Position numbers and translations under genes: made by a program. From an uncultured Stenotrophomonas sp. (GTDB lineage Bacteria; Pseudomonadota; Gammaproteobacteria; Xanthomonadales; Xanthomonadaceae): DNA of 64,000 bases. The notes under the pieces are model-generated. The model was given only the letters and a program-made list of their open reading frames with translations. It searched no databases and was not told the origin of the DNA. Below, piece by piece: positions 30,963 to 38,318 of this stretch. Where the stretch lies: the NCBI RefSeq assembly GCF_913778665.1, contig NZ_CAJYVQ010000011.1:62001-126000 (forward strand). The letters are read 5' to 3'. Position 1 is the first letter of the stretch. Each line of letters starts with the position of its first letter.

Positions 30963-31340
30963 ATGCAAGACATCAATTCGCTGCTGGACGCGTGTAAGGT
31001 CGCAGCCGGGGTAAGCAGCGATAATCAGCTGGCGGCAGCCCTTGGCGTAGGCCGCTCAGCAATCAGCAACTACAGGCACGCAAGGGCGCTACCGGATCCT
31101 GTCGTCTGTGCAACCATCGCCGGATTGAGCGGAATTCCGTTGGCCCGTGTGTTGGGAGTTGTCGGTGAGGCGCGTGCCATAAGCCGGGAAGAGAAGGCCG
31201 TATGGCGCAAGCTCGCTGCCACCGCAATGGCACTGTGCCTGGCTGTTGGATTCGCCCTGCCCCACAAGGCTCAGGCCGCCATCACGGGCTTTGATAAGTC
31301 CACCGTCTATACATTATGCGAAATTCTGTACATTGCCTAA
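30963..31340 (+). CDS. Phage 2 repressor, truncated by att C in the integrated state
   Basis: 125 residues. HTH in DNQLAAALGVGRSAISNYRH; the middle REEKAVWRKLAATAMALCLAVG parallels phage 1. The dif-like core encodes VYTLCE and the integrated frame ends five residues later (ILYIA). In the circular phage the same frame crosses attP into 23347-23484 and adds a basic/Trp-rich tail beginning QRSRRWLGRW and ending KDELAA, stopping over the DUF3653-like start. Start at 30963 is spaced 8 bases from AAGGGG; 30957 is the alternative. Confidence 0.78.
   Translation: MQDINSLLDACKVAAGVSSDNQLAAALGVGRSAISNYRHARALPDPVVCATIAGLSGIPLARVLGVVGEARAISREEKAVWRKLAATAMALCLAVGFALPHKAQAAITGFDKSTVYTLCEILYIA
31297..31324. 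other. att site C (dif-like, phage 2/remnant 3 junction)
   Basis: Left arm AGTCCACCGTC departs from the XerD consensus; hexamer TATACA at 31308-31313; right arm TTATGCGAAAT is the XerC-type arm, identical to site B. Confidence 0.75.
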
Positions 31341-31556
31341 TCCGGTTCGTGGGCTCCGCTTAGCAGTGGCTCCGGCTCTTGACCGGTATCGCCAGGCCGG
31401 CAACTTTTCATAGAAGTTCATCTCCACATGTCTGGCCGCTGCTTCCTCGCGTCGGCAGCTTTGCATCTGCGCGCAAGCTGAGCCGAACCCAATCACCTAC
31501 CCTTGGCTCGCATGCGCGTCCGCAAGCCTAGCTCTACTCCAATGGGCTGCAATTTT

Positions 31557-31570
31557 CGTGATGCATCACG
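31557..31570. repeat. zot-end palindrome CGTGATGCATCACG, remnant 3
   Basis: Perfect 14-bp palindrome; the compensated form (T/A pair) of the sites after the intact zot genes. Confidence 0.5.
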
Positions 31571-31668
31571 CCAGGACTTGCTGGATAAGGCGATGCCTCC
31601 GGGAACTCTCCATGCGGTACTCATTAGTTGCTCGGTACGAGGATCATCATTGCCGACCAGTCACTTCT

Positions 31669-31848
31669 ATGGATGCTTTGAATGACGAACTCATTGCTAT
31701 GGAGATTCGCGACGTGGCTTCGATTGCCATATCCGCTGTTGAGCGCATGGAAGCTTTGCTTGTGCTGGAAAGGCATCCTTTGGATACCCTCATTGCATCG
31801 CGTGGAACTCGCCTGGCCAAAGAAGATCGAGAGCTCACCGGCGACTAG
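31669..31848 (+). CDS. Small acidic protein within remnant 3
   Basis: 59 residues, MDALNDELIAMEIRDVASIA, helical and acidic, ending RLAKEDRELTGD. No ribosome site of note and no family recognised. It could be a surviving phage accessory gene or a chance frame. Confidence 0.3.
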   Translation: MDALNDELIAMEIRDVASIAISAVERMEALLVLERHPLDTLIASRGTRLAKEDRELTGD

Positions 31849-32018
31849 GTTGAAGATCGTCACGTGAGCCCTCTGCCTGCTGAAGCGTTCCCATTTGCCC
31901 GCCCATCTCCCGCATCTGGGCGCGCTTCAAATGCTCTTGATGAGTTGAGGTTCAAGGCTCTTACATTTCAAGTGTGATTCAATGCCCTTGAATTCAAAAA
32001 TAAAGGGTCTTGAATCTG

Positions 32019-32364
32019 ATGGACGTCAATTCCCTGCTGCACCAAGCAAAAGAAGTCTGTGGCGTTAGCTATGACAAGGACTTAACCCCGCGACTCGGCT
32101 TGCTCGCCTGCGATCAGCAGTTATAGGAAGGGCGTTTCACACCCTGATGCTGTGATTTTCGCAACTCTGGCCGGTCTTACGGGGGGCGCTTGCTCGCGCG
32201 CTAGGTGTATTTGGCGAAGCTTGAGCCATTAGCCGGGAAGAGAAGGTTATATGGTGAAAGCTCGCAGTAACCCCGATAGCAGTGTGTCTGTATGTAGGTT
32301 TCGCCCCGCCTCACTAGGTGCAGGCGGCCGTCTTAGGATTTGAGAGCGCTCATTGCGATATGCA
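32019..32364 (+). pseudogene. Decayed inovirus repressor of remnant 3
   Basis: Begins MDVNSLLHQAKEVCGVSYDK (compare MQDINSLLDACKVAAGVSSD in phage 2), hits a TAG after about 37 codons and has frameshifts. The 3' part still aligns at DNA level (AGCCGGGAAGAGAAGG at about 32231). It ends in the decayed att site D. Confidence 0.65.
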
Positions 32365-32375
32365 TTGTGTGAAAT
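32348..32375. other. att site D (decayed dif-like site)
   Basis: Hexamer TATGCA at 32359-32364 followed by TTGTGTGAAAT, three changes from TTATGCGAAAT plus hexamer change. It sits at the repressor 3' end exactly as site C does in phage 2. Marks the right edge of recognisable phage DNA. Confidence 0.5.
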
Positions 32376-32561
32376 GTTGTATTGGACTATTGCTGCCTTC
32401 CTTGGCTCCACCCGCTCGCTAATTCTGCCCCGCTCGTTCGGGCCCATTGCTGCGCATTGAGCTTGGCTCGGCCCTCCAACATTGTCGTGCAACGTGATAC
32501 TTTCTGCGGGCGGATGCAGACTGCCCGCGTCTAGTCCTGGTGTCACTTCAAGGAGCGAAGC

Positions 32562-33629
32562 ATGTGGTCGACCGACGCCGCGGCGATGAAGGCTGATTTT
32601 GATCTGATCTTTCAACGAGCTTACGATAGAACGAAGGGGTCCGGAGAGCTTGCCAACTTGGCCGAGCTGTTCACGGATGCGGCCTTGAAGAGCTATCGAG
32701 AAGCGCTTCTTAGGGGCATTGATCCAGCGAGTCGTGCGAGCGCGGACATTGCGTGGATTGATAAGCGGCCGATCGCTAAGCTGAAGGCGGATAGTCCCGG
32801 TGCCGAACTTGGTGACATGATGCTTGTAGTCAATCACTTTGATCCGGCAGGCCATGTATCCTCTCGCGCTTGCATTTTGGAGGTGAAGCAGTCGCCTTCG
32901 ATGGTGATCCCACCTGTTCCGGTGACTTCGGGGAAAAGCACAATCAACCAATTCGCAATCCTGTCGCAGTGGCCGAGAATCGTTGAGCTCAAGGCGACAG
33001 GTAAGAACTTTCACCCTCTGCTGCGTAACGTGGTGACCCGCGATTCTCCTACTCGAGACGTTCTTGCGCAGGCATGGTACACCGCCGTTTGTCCTAAGGG
33101 ATCCCAGAAGCAACCTTGGATGGTCGCGCCCGCAATCAAAGATGCCGAATTCAGCCAGACATTGGGGGCGCTGTTTACGGCATGCTGCCGGTCGGAATCG
33201 CTGCACTTGCCCGACGTCGGACCTGTCGGCGTGGGTCGCGAGTTCACCCCCAACTCCACATTGAACTCGCCAGCGGACTGGAATGCTTTGGTAAACACCA
33301 TCTTAGATGTAGCGGGCAGTTACGATCTGCCACCTGCGTACTTTGGGCAGGGCGCAGGATCCCGCCGCAGAAGCACCTGGTCTTCGCTACCTGCTCTGGC
33401 ACCGGTCGGATTCGCCTCAGGGTTCTGGAACAGCAACCTTCTCAATTTTGGTTTGGGGTGCTTTACCACTATCCTTTTGATTGGCGTCTTGGCGCTACAG
33501 GGCTCTGCGCTCATGGCTCCACCCCGCTATTGGCTGCGACGTAGACGTAGAAATGCGTTCCCAATCCTCACTCTGACCATTGCCCATAGCGAGACCTTCG
33601 ACTTGCCGCGTGATAGGTCGCTCGATTAG
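32562..33629 (+). CDS. PD-(D/E)XK-like protein of unknown function (putative defence effector)
   Basis: 355 residues; start preceded by AAGGAGCGAAGC. Residues about 83-115 contain ELGDMMLVV, about 17 residues, then ACILEVKQS: an Asp strand and an E-x-K strand spaced as in PD-(D/E)XK nucleases. N-terminal part is helical (MKADFDLIFQRAYDRTKGSG). Near the C-terminus one membrane-like segment (CFTTILLIGVLALQGSALM) precedes a basic tail. Convergent with the KAP-type NTPase gene; stops 22 bases apart. Lower GC than the core genes, in the variable zone next to the phage array. Nuclease assignment is inference from the motif only. Confidence 0.6.
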   Translation: MWSTDAAAMKADFDLIFQRAYDRTKGSGELANLAELFTDAALKSYREALLRGIDPASRASADIAWIDKRPIAKLKADSPGAELGDMMLVVNHFDPAGHVSSRACILEVKQSPSMVIPPVPVTSGKSTINQFAILSQWPRIVELKATGKNFHPLLRNVVTRDSPTRDVLAQAWYTAVCPKGSQKQPWMVAPAIKDAEFSQTLGALFTACCRSESLHLPDVGPVGVGREFTPNSTLNSPADWNALVNTILDVAGSYDLPPAYFGQGAGSRRRSTWSSLPALAPVGFASGFWNSNLLNFGLGCFTTILLIGVLALQGSALMAPPRYWLRRRRRNAFPILTLTIAHSETFDLPRDRSLD

Positions 33630-33651
33630 CTAGAAATATGACGGCGTCATC

Positions 33652-35388
33652 TCACCTCACCTTGTCAGCCAGGGAAGACAGCTGATCTGCGACGGAAAGC
33701 ACTGATACTTGAGCGATGGTACGCGGCACGTCCAGCTTTAGATCCTTCCTCAGAATTCTCGCCACCGAGTCGTAGAAGTTCGCATCCTTCTCAAGGAATG
33801 ACTTAACGTTGGAAACCTGGTACGACTTTTGGATCGCCTTTGAGAGCCGTTCAGTGCTTATTGGCGCGCGGGCGATCAGTTCGGTGGCGTACGTTTGGGG
33901 GTCGAGGCCATCAAATAACCCTCGGGACTCGATAAGACCAGGGACCGGGACTGTCGGATCGACCAGCTGAGCCAGGAATTCTTCCTTTCGAGCTGAATCC
34001 TCCCGAGCTTCGATAGCCTTTGAGAGGGTGTCGACGATGCTCCAGATCGGAAGACTGGTCGCATCTTGATGCTCCAGCATGAACTCCAGGGTTGCTTTGT
34101 CACATGTTAGGCGCGTCGGATCGTAGCTCGAGAAAGCAGTGCGCATCATGTGCTCGTAGTTTTCCTCCGATTGCGCGATGAATCCCAGCTGCCGGAAATG
34201 TCGCAACGTACGATAGAGCTCGAGCAGCTCAACGAGATCACCCTCTACACCAATCTCGAGGACGGTGATTGCCTCGTAAATGGCCGATTGGAGCTCCGGG
34301 TCTGTCATCTGGCGATATCCGCTCAACTGCAGCTGGACTTCGCGTGCCTTTGAGCCGGATTCATAGGCATGCAACGAGAAGTCCTCCGCGATCAGCGCCA
34401 TGTCCACTTCGCGCCCCTTGACCATCGCCGCAAATGCAGCTGATTGTGGCCAAGTGGCCGCCTGCGCTTCCAACCCGTATTCCTGAACCAATTTTGACGC
34501 TCGATTGACAACGTCATCGCCTCCTGACGATCCACCGCTTCGATTGAGGTGCATCTGGATAGCTAATGACATCCCGCCAATTCGAAATGCGGTGGCAGCG
34601 GTTTCGCGCTGGGAAGCATCGCGGCTTGTGGAGACTATCCAGAAACATGCGGCGCTCAGCAGAGGCCTTATGTCACTTTGTTCAATCGGTCGCATATCGC
34701 TGATCAGCGAGGCGGCTTCAGTGATGAAGTAGCGGACAGTTCTGAGGTTTGAGACGCCGCACTGGGCCATCAGTTCTTCGATGTACTGTCGATGACGCGA
34801 TAGCCATTCGCGGGCAATAGGATCGCCCAGGCCATTGATGGTCTGAGTGCAGAATGCGGCGACATCGGGTGTGATCGTCACGGTGCGACCAACAATGCGC
34901 TCCTTGTACTTTCCGAAATCTGGCGTGAACTTTTCTTTAGCCCTGTCCTCGTCCGCGAGGAGCACGCAGTGGATCTTCCCTCGATCTAGCAAGTAGACGA
35001 TGAAGCCGAAGAGCACGGAGAAGTCTCCCCCAAACCTCTCGACATCGTCCAGGCAGACCACTGTCTTTCCTGATAAAAACTCAGTTTTTAGTTTTATGTC
35101 TGCCGGATCGATCTTTATGGTTCTCAAGAGGGCCCGGCCTACTATGGTGGCCACTTCCCGCATCACCTCGCTTCCCAGTCCAGATACGGAGGCTTGGAGC
35201 AGCGCTCCTTCGAGCTGCTCCTGTGTGGTGAGCCCGGCAACTGACAGCGTTATTGGCTGCAGCTCGGTAGCATCGAGGGTACGCGCGAGCCGGTCCCACT
35301 GATAGGATTTGCCACTGCCCCATGGCCCACTCACCAAGATGGCATGGCCCGATGGTGGGGTCTGCAAGTACCTTCTAACTGGTTCCAT
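33652..35388 (-). CDS. KAP-family-like P-loop NTPase
   Basis: 578 residues. Walker A GPWGSGKSY near residue 20 and Walker B TVVCLDDVERFGGDFSVLFG near 110; the YxxxDRGKIHCVLLADEDRAKEKF segment follows, typical of KAP/AAA-like NTPases. The rest is a long helical region without membrane segments, suggesting a cytoplasmic STAND-like sensor or motor. KAP NTPases recur in anti-phage systems. It starts at MEPVRRYLQTPPSGHAILV; no close upstream partner on the same strand, and the convergent gene is the PD-(D/E)XK-like protein. Confidence 0.78.
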   Translation of the reverse strand: MEPVRRYLQTPPSGHAILVSGPWGSGKSYQWDRLARTLDATELQPITLSVAGLTTQEQLEGALLQASVSGLGSEVMREVATIVGRALLRTIKIDPADIKLKTEFLSGKTVVCLDDVERFGGDFSVLFGFIVYLLDRGKIHCVLLADEDRAKEKFTPDFGKYKERIVGRTVTITPDVAAFCTQTINGLGDPIAREWLSRHRQYIEELMAQCGVSNLRTVRYFITEAASLISDMRPIEQSDIRPLLSAACFWIVSTSRDASQRETAATAFRIGGMSLAIQMHLNRSGGSSGGDDVVNRASKLVQEYGLEAQAATWPQSAAFAAMVKGREVDMALIAEDFSLHAYESGSKAREVQLQLSGYRQMTDPELQSAIYEAITVLEIGVEGDLVELLELYRTLRHFRQLGFIAQSEENYEHMMRTAFSSYDPTRLTCDKATLEFMLEHQDATSLPIWSIVDTLSKAIEAREDSARKEEFLAQLVDPTVPVPGLIESRGLFDGLDPQTYATELIARAPISTERLSKAIQKSYQVSNVKSFLEKDANFYDSVARILRKDLKLDVPRTIAQVSVLSVADQLSSLADKVR

Positions 35389-35930
35389 AAACGTCCAGAG
35401 CGATAGATGGGGAGAGATCAGATCCTAGTCCATCAGTGGTTAACCCGGGCCCGTGAAAGGCGTCAGAGCGGGGAGTGGACCTCAGCACTTCACTACCTTT
35501 TATCTTCCACCAACCGTGGCAACTCGATCCTGCTGGGACACCCTGAACTGACTGCCCGCCTCTGATGGGCGAGGCGGCGCACATTTCCTTGCGGAGACGT
35601 CGCAGCAGCCACAAAGCCGCAGGCTGGCGCCGACCAATGCAGCGTTGAAGAGCCACTGAGGCCTGACAGCCTCCTGCCCGCCCTGTCGCATTCACCTCGT
35701 TTGGGATCCCTTCGGTCGGATGGCGATAGCCCGCAGGCGTCGACAACGAACATTGCCGATAGCCTTGCGCCTCAAGGCTCCAGCCAGATGGCGCCATATA
35801 CAACGATTCTGAAAACGTTGAATGTGATGACGGCATCAGCCCTAATGCCTTGGCATCGCGCACAACCGGGCGTGTTCCTTTCCGCGCCACCGAAAACGGG
35901 TGGTCGGGACGTCGAAATCCCGGTTTTGCA
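35389..35930. other. Intergenic region without a recognisable gene
   Basis: No frame with plausible composition, ribosome site or family resemblance was found on either strand. Short open frames are high in Arg/Ser/Pro and look like chance. It separates the KAP-type gene from the first multi-copy cassette. Confidence 0.4.
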
Positions 35931-36119
35931 ATCGTAAAAAGCGCTTGTCAGTCGGCATCACTCTCTGGGTGATGCCGGCTGGCAATCGTCGGCCGACTAT
36001 GGCGGGCGGTGCGTGGAGGCCTTGAGCCTGCCCGGTCATCCACACACGGGGTTTCGAACCATGCACCGTCCGCCACCTTTATCGGTGGCGGCTTCTGCCT
36101 GCACGCAAGGAGCCCTGCC
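35931..36119 (+). ncRNA. Structured leader of cassette copy 1
   Basis: About 85% identical to 51771-51958. Predicted elements: hairpin GTCGGCATCAC / GTGATGCCGGC (about 35949-35978), palindrome GTCGGCCGAC (35988-35997), and terminal hairpin CCGCCACC - TTTATC - GGTGGCGG (36070-36091) about 30 bases before the start codon. The first hairpin covaries with copy 2 (GGCATCAC/GTGATGCC versus GGCACCAC/GCGGTGCC). It could be a regulatory 5' leader or an independent RNA. Confidence 0.5.
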
Positions 36120-36476
36120 ATGACCCAGCATCACTCCCCTGCCCCGCACCCCATCCACGACGCTGAGGCGAAGAGCCCCGCTCTGGACCCCAACACCCTC
36201 ATCGCCCTGCTGCACAGCATCGGCGCAGGCGCTGCCTCCGATGGCCAGCCCTGGCCAGAACGCCATCAGATGCCGGGCCGACGCATCGCGCTGGCGGACA
36301 CCGACTGCTCGCTGGCGGGCCTGCGCGTGGTGATGGAGATCCTGTTGGCCGCGCAGCGCGCCCGCGAAAACGGCGAGTTGGAGCAATACGTCGGCCCGCG
36401 CGTAATGGAGGGTCTGATCATGGCCGGCCTGGGCCTTGTCGCGCACGCCAGCACGCGGGTGCGTCCGGAGGGTTGA
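36120..36476 (+). CDS. 118-residue cassette protein, copy 1
   Basis: Soluble, helical protein: LDPNTLIALLHSIGAGAASD, PWPERHQMPGRRIALAD, then GLRVVMEILLAAQRAREN. About 75% identical to the copy at 51959. GGAG lies 8 bases before the ATG. No domain family recognised. Always preceded by the structured leader and followed by a second ORF, which marks a defined gene cassette. The TGA is followed at once by the ATG of a 22-residue peptide. Confidence 0.72.
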   Translation: MTQHHSPAPHPIHDAEAKSPALDPNTLIALLHSIGAGAASDGQPWPERHQMPGRRIALADTDCSLAGLRVVMEILLAAQRARENGELEQYVGPRVMEGLIMAGLGLVAHASTRVRPEG

Positions 36477-36545
36477 ATGGCGCGGCACCGCTGGGCCGCC
36501 CTGGCGCTGTGTTTGGCGACGGTGGTGGTCGCGCAGGTTTTGTGA
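36477..36545 (+). CDS. 22-residue hydrophobic peptide of cassette copy 1
   Basis: MARHRWAALALCLATVVVAQ then VL-stop. Basic start plus hydrophobic core, like a signal-anchor or a small membrane toxin. In copy 2 the equivalent frame (GTG at 52316, AVWRSAATALCLAAVVAAQI) has lost the stop, so the peptide may not be conserved as such. Confidence 0.35.
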   Translation: MARHRWAALALCLATVVVAQVL

Positions 36546-36557
36546 CCGAGTCCGCCT

Positions 36558-36950
36558 GTGCCCTCTCCTCTCGCGTTCGAGAGTGTCTCCGGCCATCGCT
36601 ATTCACAGCTGCGTCGCCAAGCGGTCCAGTTCGTGGAAGCGCGGCCAACGCTGGGGTTCCAGTTCGTCGAACGGCACGAAGACGGCGCTTTCCAGATTCG
36701 CTGCAGAGGCGTTTCTTTGTTGTGGCTGGAAAGGCGCTCGCGGCATACGCTGTTGCGGACGTCACTGGATGCGAAACAGCGAGCGCCCGAGGTTCTGCAG
36801 TTGCGGCTGCTGCTGCAATGGCAGCTGCAGCCGTTGGACTACCTGGAGCAGGTGTCTGCTGGCGTTCCGGAGCCTGTTCTGATGGATCGGGTGCAGCAGT
36901 GGCTGGTGGGCGGCGTTCCTGAAGATACGCGATGTGGTGTAGAGCGATAG
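36558..36950 (+). CDS. ~130-residue second cassette protein, copy 1
   Basis: GTG start. Core LRRQAVQFVEARPTLGFQFVE, RCRGVSLLWLERRS, LLLQWQLQPLDYLEQVSAGVPEPVL. About 60% identical to the copy at 52396. Amphipathic helices and a beta segment are likely; no family recognised. A SMAG repeat follows directly (36946-36971). Conserved gene order with the 118-residue protein suggests a functional pair. Confidence 0.62.
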   Translation: MPSPLAFESVSGHRYSQLRRQAVQFVEARPTLGFQFVERHEDGAFQIRCRGVSLLWLERRSRHTLLRTSLDAKQRAPEVLQLRLLLQWQLQPLDYLEQVSAGVPEPVLMDRVQQWLVGGVPEDTRCGVER

Positions 36951-36971
36951 CCGAGCATGGCTCGGCTCTAC
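36946..36971 (-). repeat. SMAG-type stem-loop repeat
   Basis: GTAG head on the minus strand at 36971, then AGCCGAGC / GCTCGGCT stem with loop ATG. Matches the Stenotrophomonas GTAG REP family. Confidence 0.8.
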
Positions 36972-37004
36972 AATCGGTAATCATCTGTGGCGTGGAGGCG
37001 GGAG

Positions 37005-37514
37005 ATGTCCATGATGCCTGGCAGGTCCTCAGCGAAGTTCGCGATTCCCCTTTTCTTGATCATTGCCTCCTGCGCCTCCGCCACTTTGTCGGCAAATGCC
37101 AAGGAGGCCCGGTCACTGGTACTTGTGAGGCTCTCGCCTGCGCAGAGCGCGGTCCTTGCAACTGGGCTGCTCAGGGGGGAGCTGAGGCCGATCAATGGCT
37201 GTGTCTACTTCGTGGATCCAGGCGGCACGCAATATCTTGCCGCCTGGCCCCAAGGCTACTCGCTGGCCATGAAGGGCGACGTTCCCATAGGCGTGCAGGA
37301 CGTACGATCGGGGGAAGTGGTGGAGTTCGGGATTGCCGCGTCATTCGAAGGAGGCCATGGAGGCGACCTGCTTCGTTCGAGCCTTGCCGCGGCCATCCCG
37401 GCGAGCTGTACGGGCCCAATCATGACGATTCACCTGATACGTCAGGCAAAGGTAAGGCGCCCTGCCCACCCAACTACGCATGCACCTGCGAGGTCGTCGT
37501 ATCGGGGGGGATAG
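37005..37514 (+). CDS. Predicted lipoprotein of unknown function
   Basis: 169 residues. Signal with lipobox FAIPLFLIIASC (Cys about 23), mature part with LVLVRLSPAQSAVLATGLLR and CVYFVDPGGTQYLAAWPQGY. GGAGGCGGGAG before the start at 37005. Two further Cys. The C-terminal tail (RRPAHPTTHAPARSSYRGG) runs into a SMAG repeat that supplies the stop, so the original 3' end may have been altered. Confidence 0.62.
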   Translation: MSMMPGRSSAKFAIPLFLIIASCASATLSANAKEARSLVLVRLSPAQSAVLATGLLRGELRPINGCVYFVDPGGTQYLAAWPQGYSLAMKGDVPIGVQDVRSGEVVEFGIAASFEGGHGGDLLRSSLAAAIPASCTGPIMTIHLIRQAKVRRPAHPTTHAPARSSYRGG

Positions 37515-37535
37515 CCGAGCATGGCCCGGCTCTAC
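37511..37535 (-). repeat. SMAG-type stem-loop repeat
   Basis: GTAGAGCCGGGC head on the minus strand with stem AGCCGAGC/GCCCGGCT (one G-T/C variation). Lies between two convergent genes where it could act as a bidirectional terminator. Confidence 0.78.
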
Positions 37536-38263
37536 AGGGCGGTGGGCTGCGCGGGTTCGGGTTCGTGGGTGGAGCCCTCAAGCAGGGCCACGTAAGTGTC
37601 CAGGCGCGTGCGCAGCCCGGTCAGTATCCATCCTGTGAGGTAGAGCAGTACGAGTGCGTAGATGAGGAATGCGCCCAGTTGGCCAACATCAAAGGCGCTG
37701 CTCCAGTCGCCCCATTTCCACTCCCGGAACTGCAGGTAGAGGGCGATCAGCAGCGGAAATGGTCCGAGGCGTTGCAGGCCACCGTAGATCAGCCCCATGC
37801 GCTCGATCATGCTTGTGCGCAGGTGGCTGACGTACTTGAGGCGACGCTCACGCTCGACCCTGGGAAACCCTCGAAGCTCGGCGATCACCGCTTGCCACTG
37901 GGCAAATTCGCCATCCATTTCCTGCGCATGCGACAGGCGTGGCTGCACGAACTGGCGGATTCCGCGGCGGGCCGCGAGAAATCCGCCGATGACAAAGCCT
38001 CCGATCTCAAGCGCCAGGCATACCCTGACCATAAGCAGCGCGGCCGCAAGCGGAAGCCATCGATCAGGCAGCTGGCTGCCGAGAATGCCGATGGCGGCCG
38101 CCAGTACGCCCACGCGGAACGACCATCTCTCCAGCCGGCCGGCCTTGGGAAAGATGCTGTACTCAGCCAGCCCCTGCACCCGCTGGTAAAGCCAGTGGAA
38201 GGTCAGTTCCTGCTGCTTCGCCTGGTCCGGCGAATCGACTCCGCCCCTTGTCTGCATGTCCAT
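37532..38263 (-). CDS. Membrane protein of unknown function
   Basis: 243 residues with four hydrophobic segments in two pairs: VGVLAAAIGILGSQL and LPLAAALLMVRVCLALEIGG near 50-95, FPLLIALYLQFREW and FLIYALVLLYLTGWILTGL near 165-220, separated by a soluble part (DGEFAQWQAVIAELRGFPRV). N-terminal Gln-rich cytoplasmic region. No family recognised; no operon partners. Confidence 0.68.
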   Translation of the reverse strand: MDMQTRGGVDSPDQAKQQELTFHWLYQRVQGLAEYSIFPKAGRLERWSFRVGVLAAAIGILGSQLPDRWLPLAAALLMVRVCLALEIGGFVIGGFLAARRGIRQFVQPRLSHAQEMDGEFAQWQAVIAELRGFPRVERERRLKYVSHLRTSMIERMGLIYGGLQRLGPFPLLIALYLQFREWKWGDWSSAFDVGQLGAFLIYALVLLYLTGWILTGLRTRLDTYVALLEGSTHEPEPAQPTAL

Positions 38264-38318
38264 TGCGCCCCCTGCCCCACCGGCGCAGATGCCGGCGACA
38301 TCATCCTAGCCGACTGCC

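Larger units (their letters stand above)
23341..31313 (-). mobile_element. Complete inovirus prophage 2 (about 8.0 kb, inverted, Rep_trans-type initiator)
   Basis: Lies between sites B and C, inverted relative to phage 1. In phage orientation: repressor and a cargo membrane gene at one end, then small proteins, initiator, ssDNA-binding protein, small protein, major coat, terminator, second coat-like protein, membrane peptide, adsorption protein, pVI-like, Zot, exported protein, kinase-like protein, and a convergent DUF3653-like gene. About 2 kb larger than phage 1 because of the cargo and accessory genes. Confidence 0.85.
31314..32364 (-). mobile_element. Inovirus remnant 3 (internal deletion)
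   Basis: About 1 kb between sites C and D. It keeps the zot-end palindrome (31557-31570) and a decayed repressor gene (32019-32364) in the order and orientation of phage 2; initiator, coat, adsorption and assembly genes are gone. DNA right of site C (GGCTCCGCTTAGCAGTGGCT at about 31352) resembles DNA right of site B. Confidence 0.6.

Noticed and set aside
35375..35890. Minus-strand frame in the gap upstream of the KAP-type gene
   Set aside because: Low-complexity Arg/Ser/Gly composition, no ribosome site, overlaps the KAP-type start; no family resemblance.
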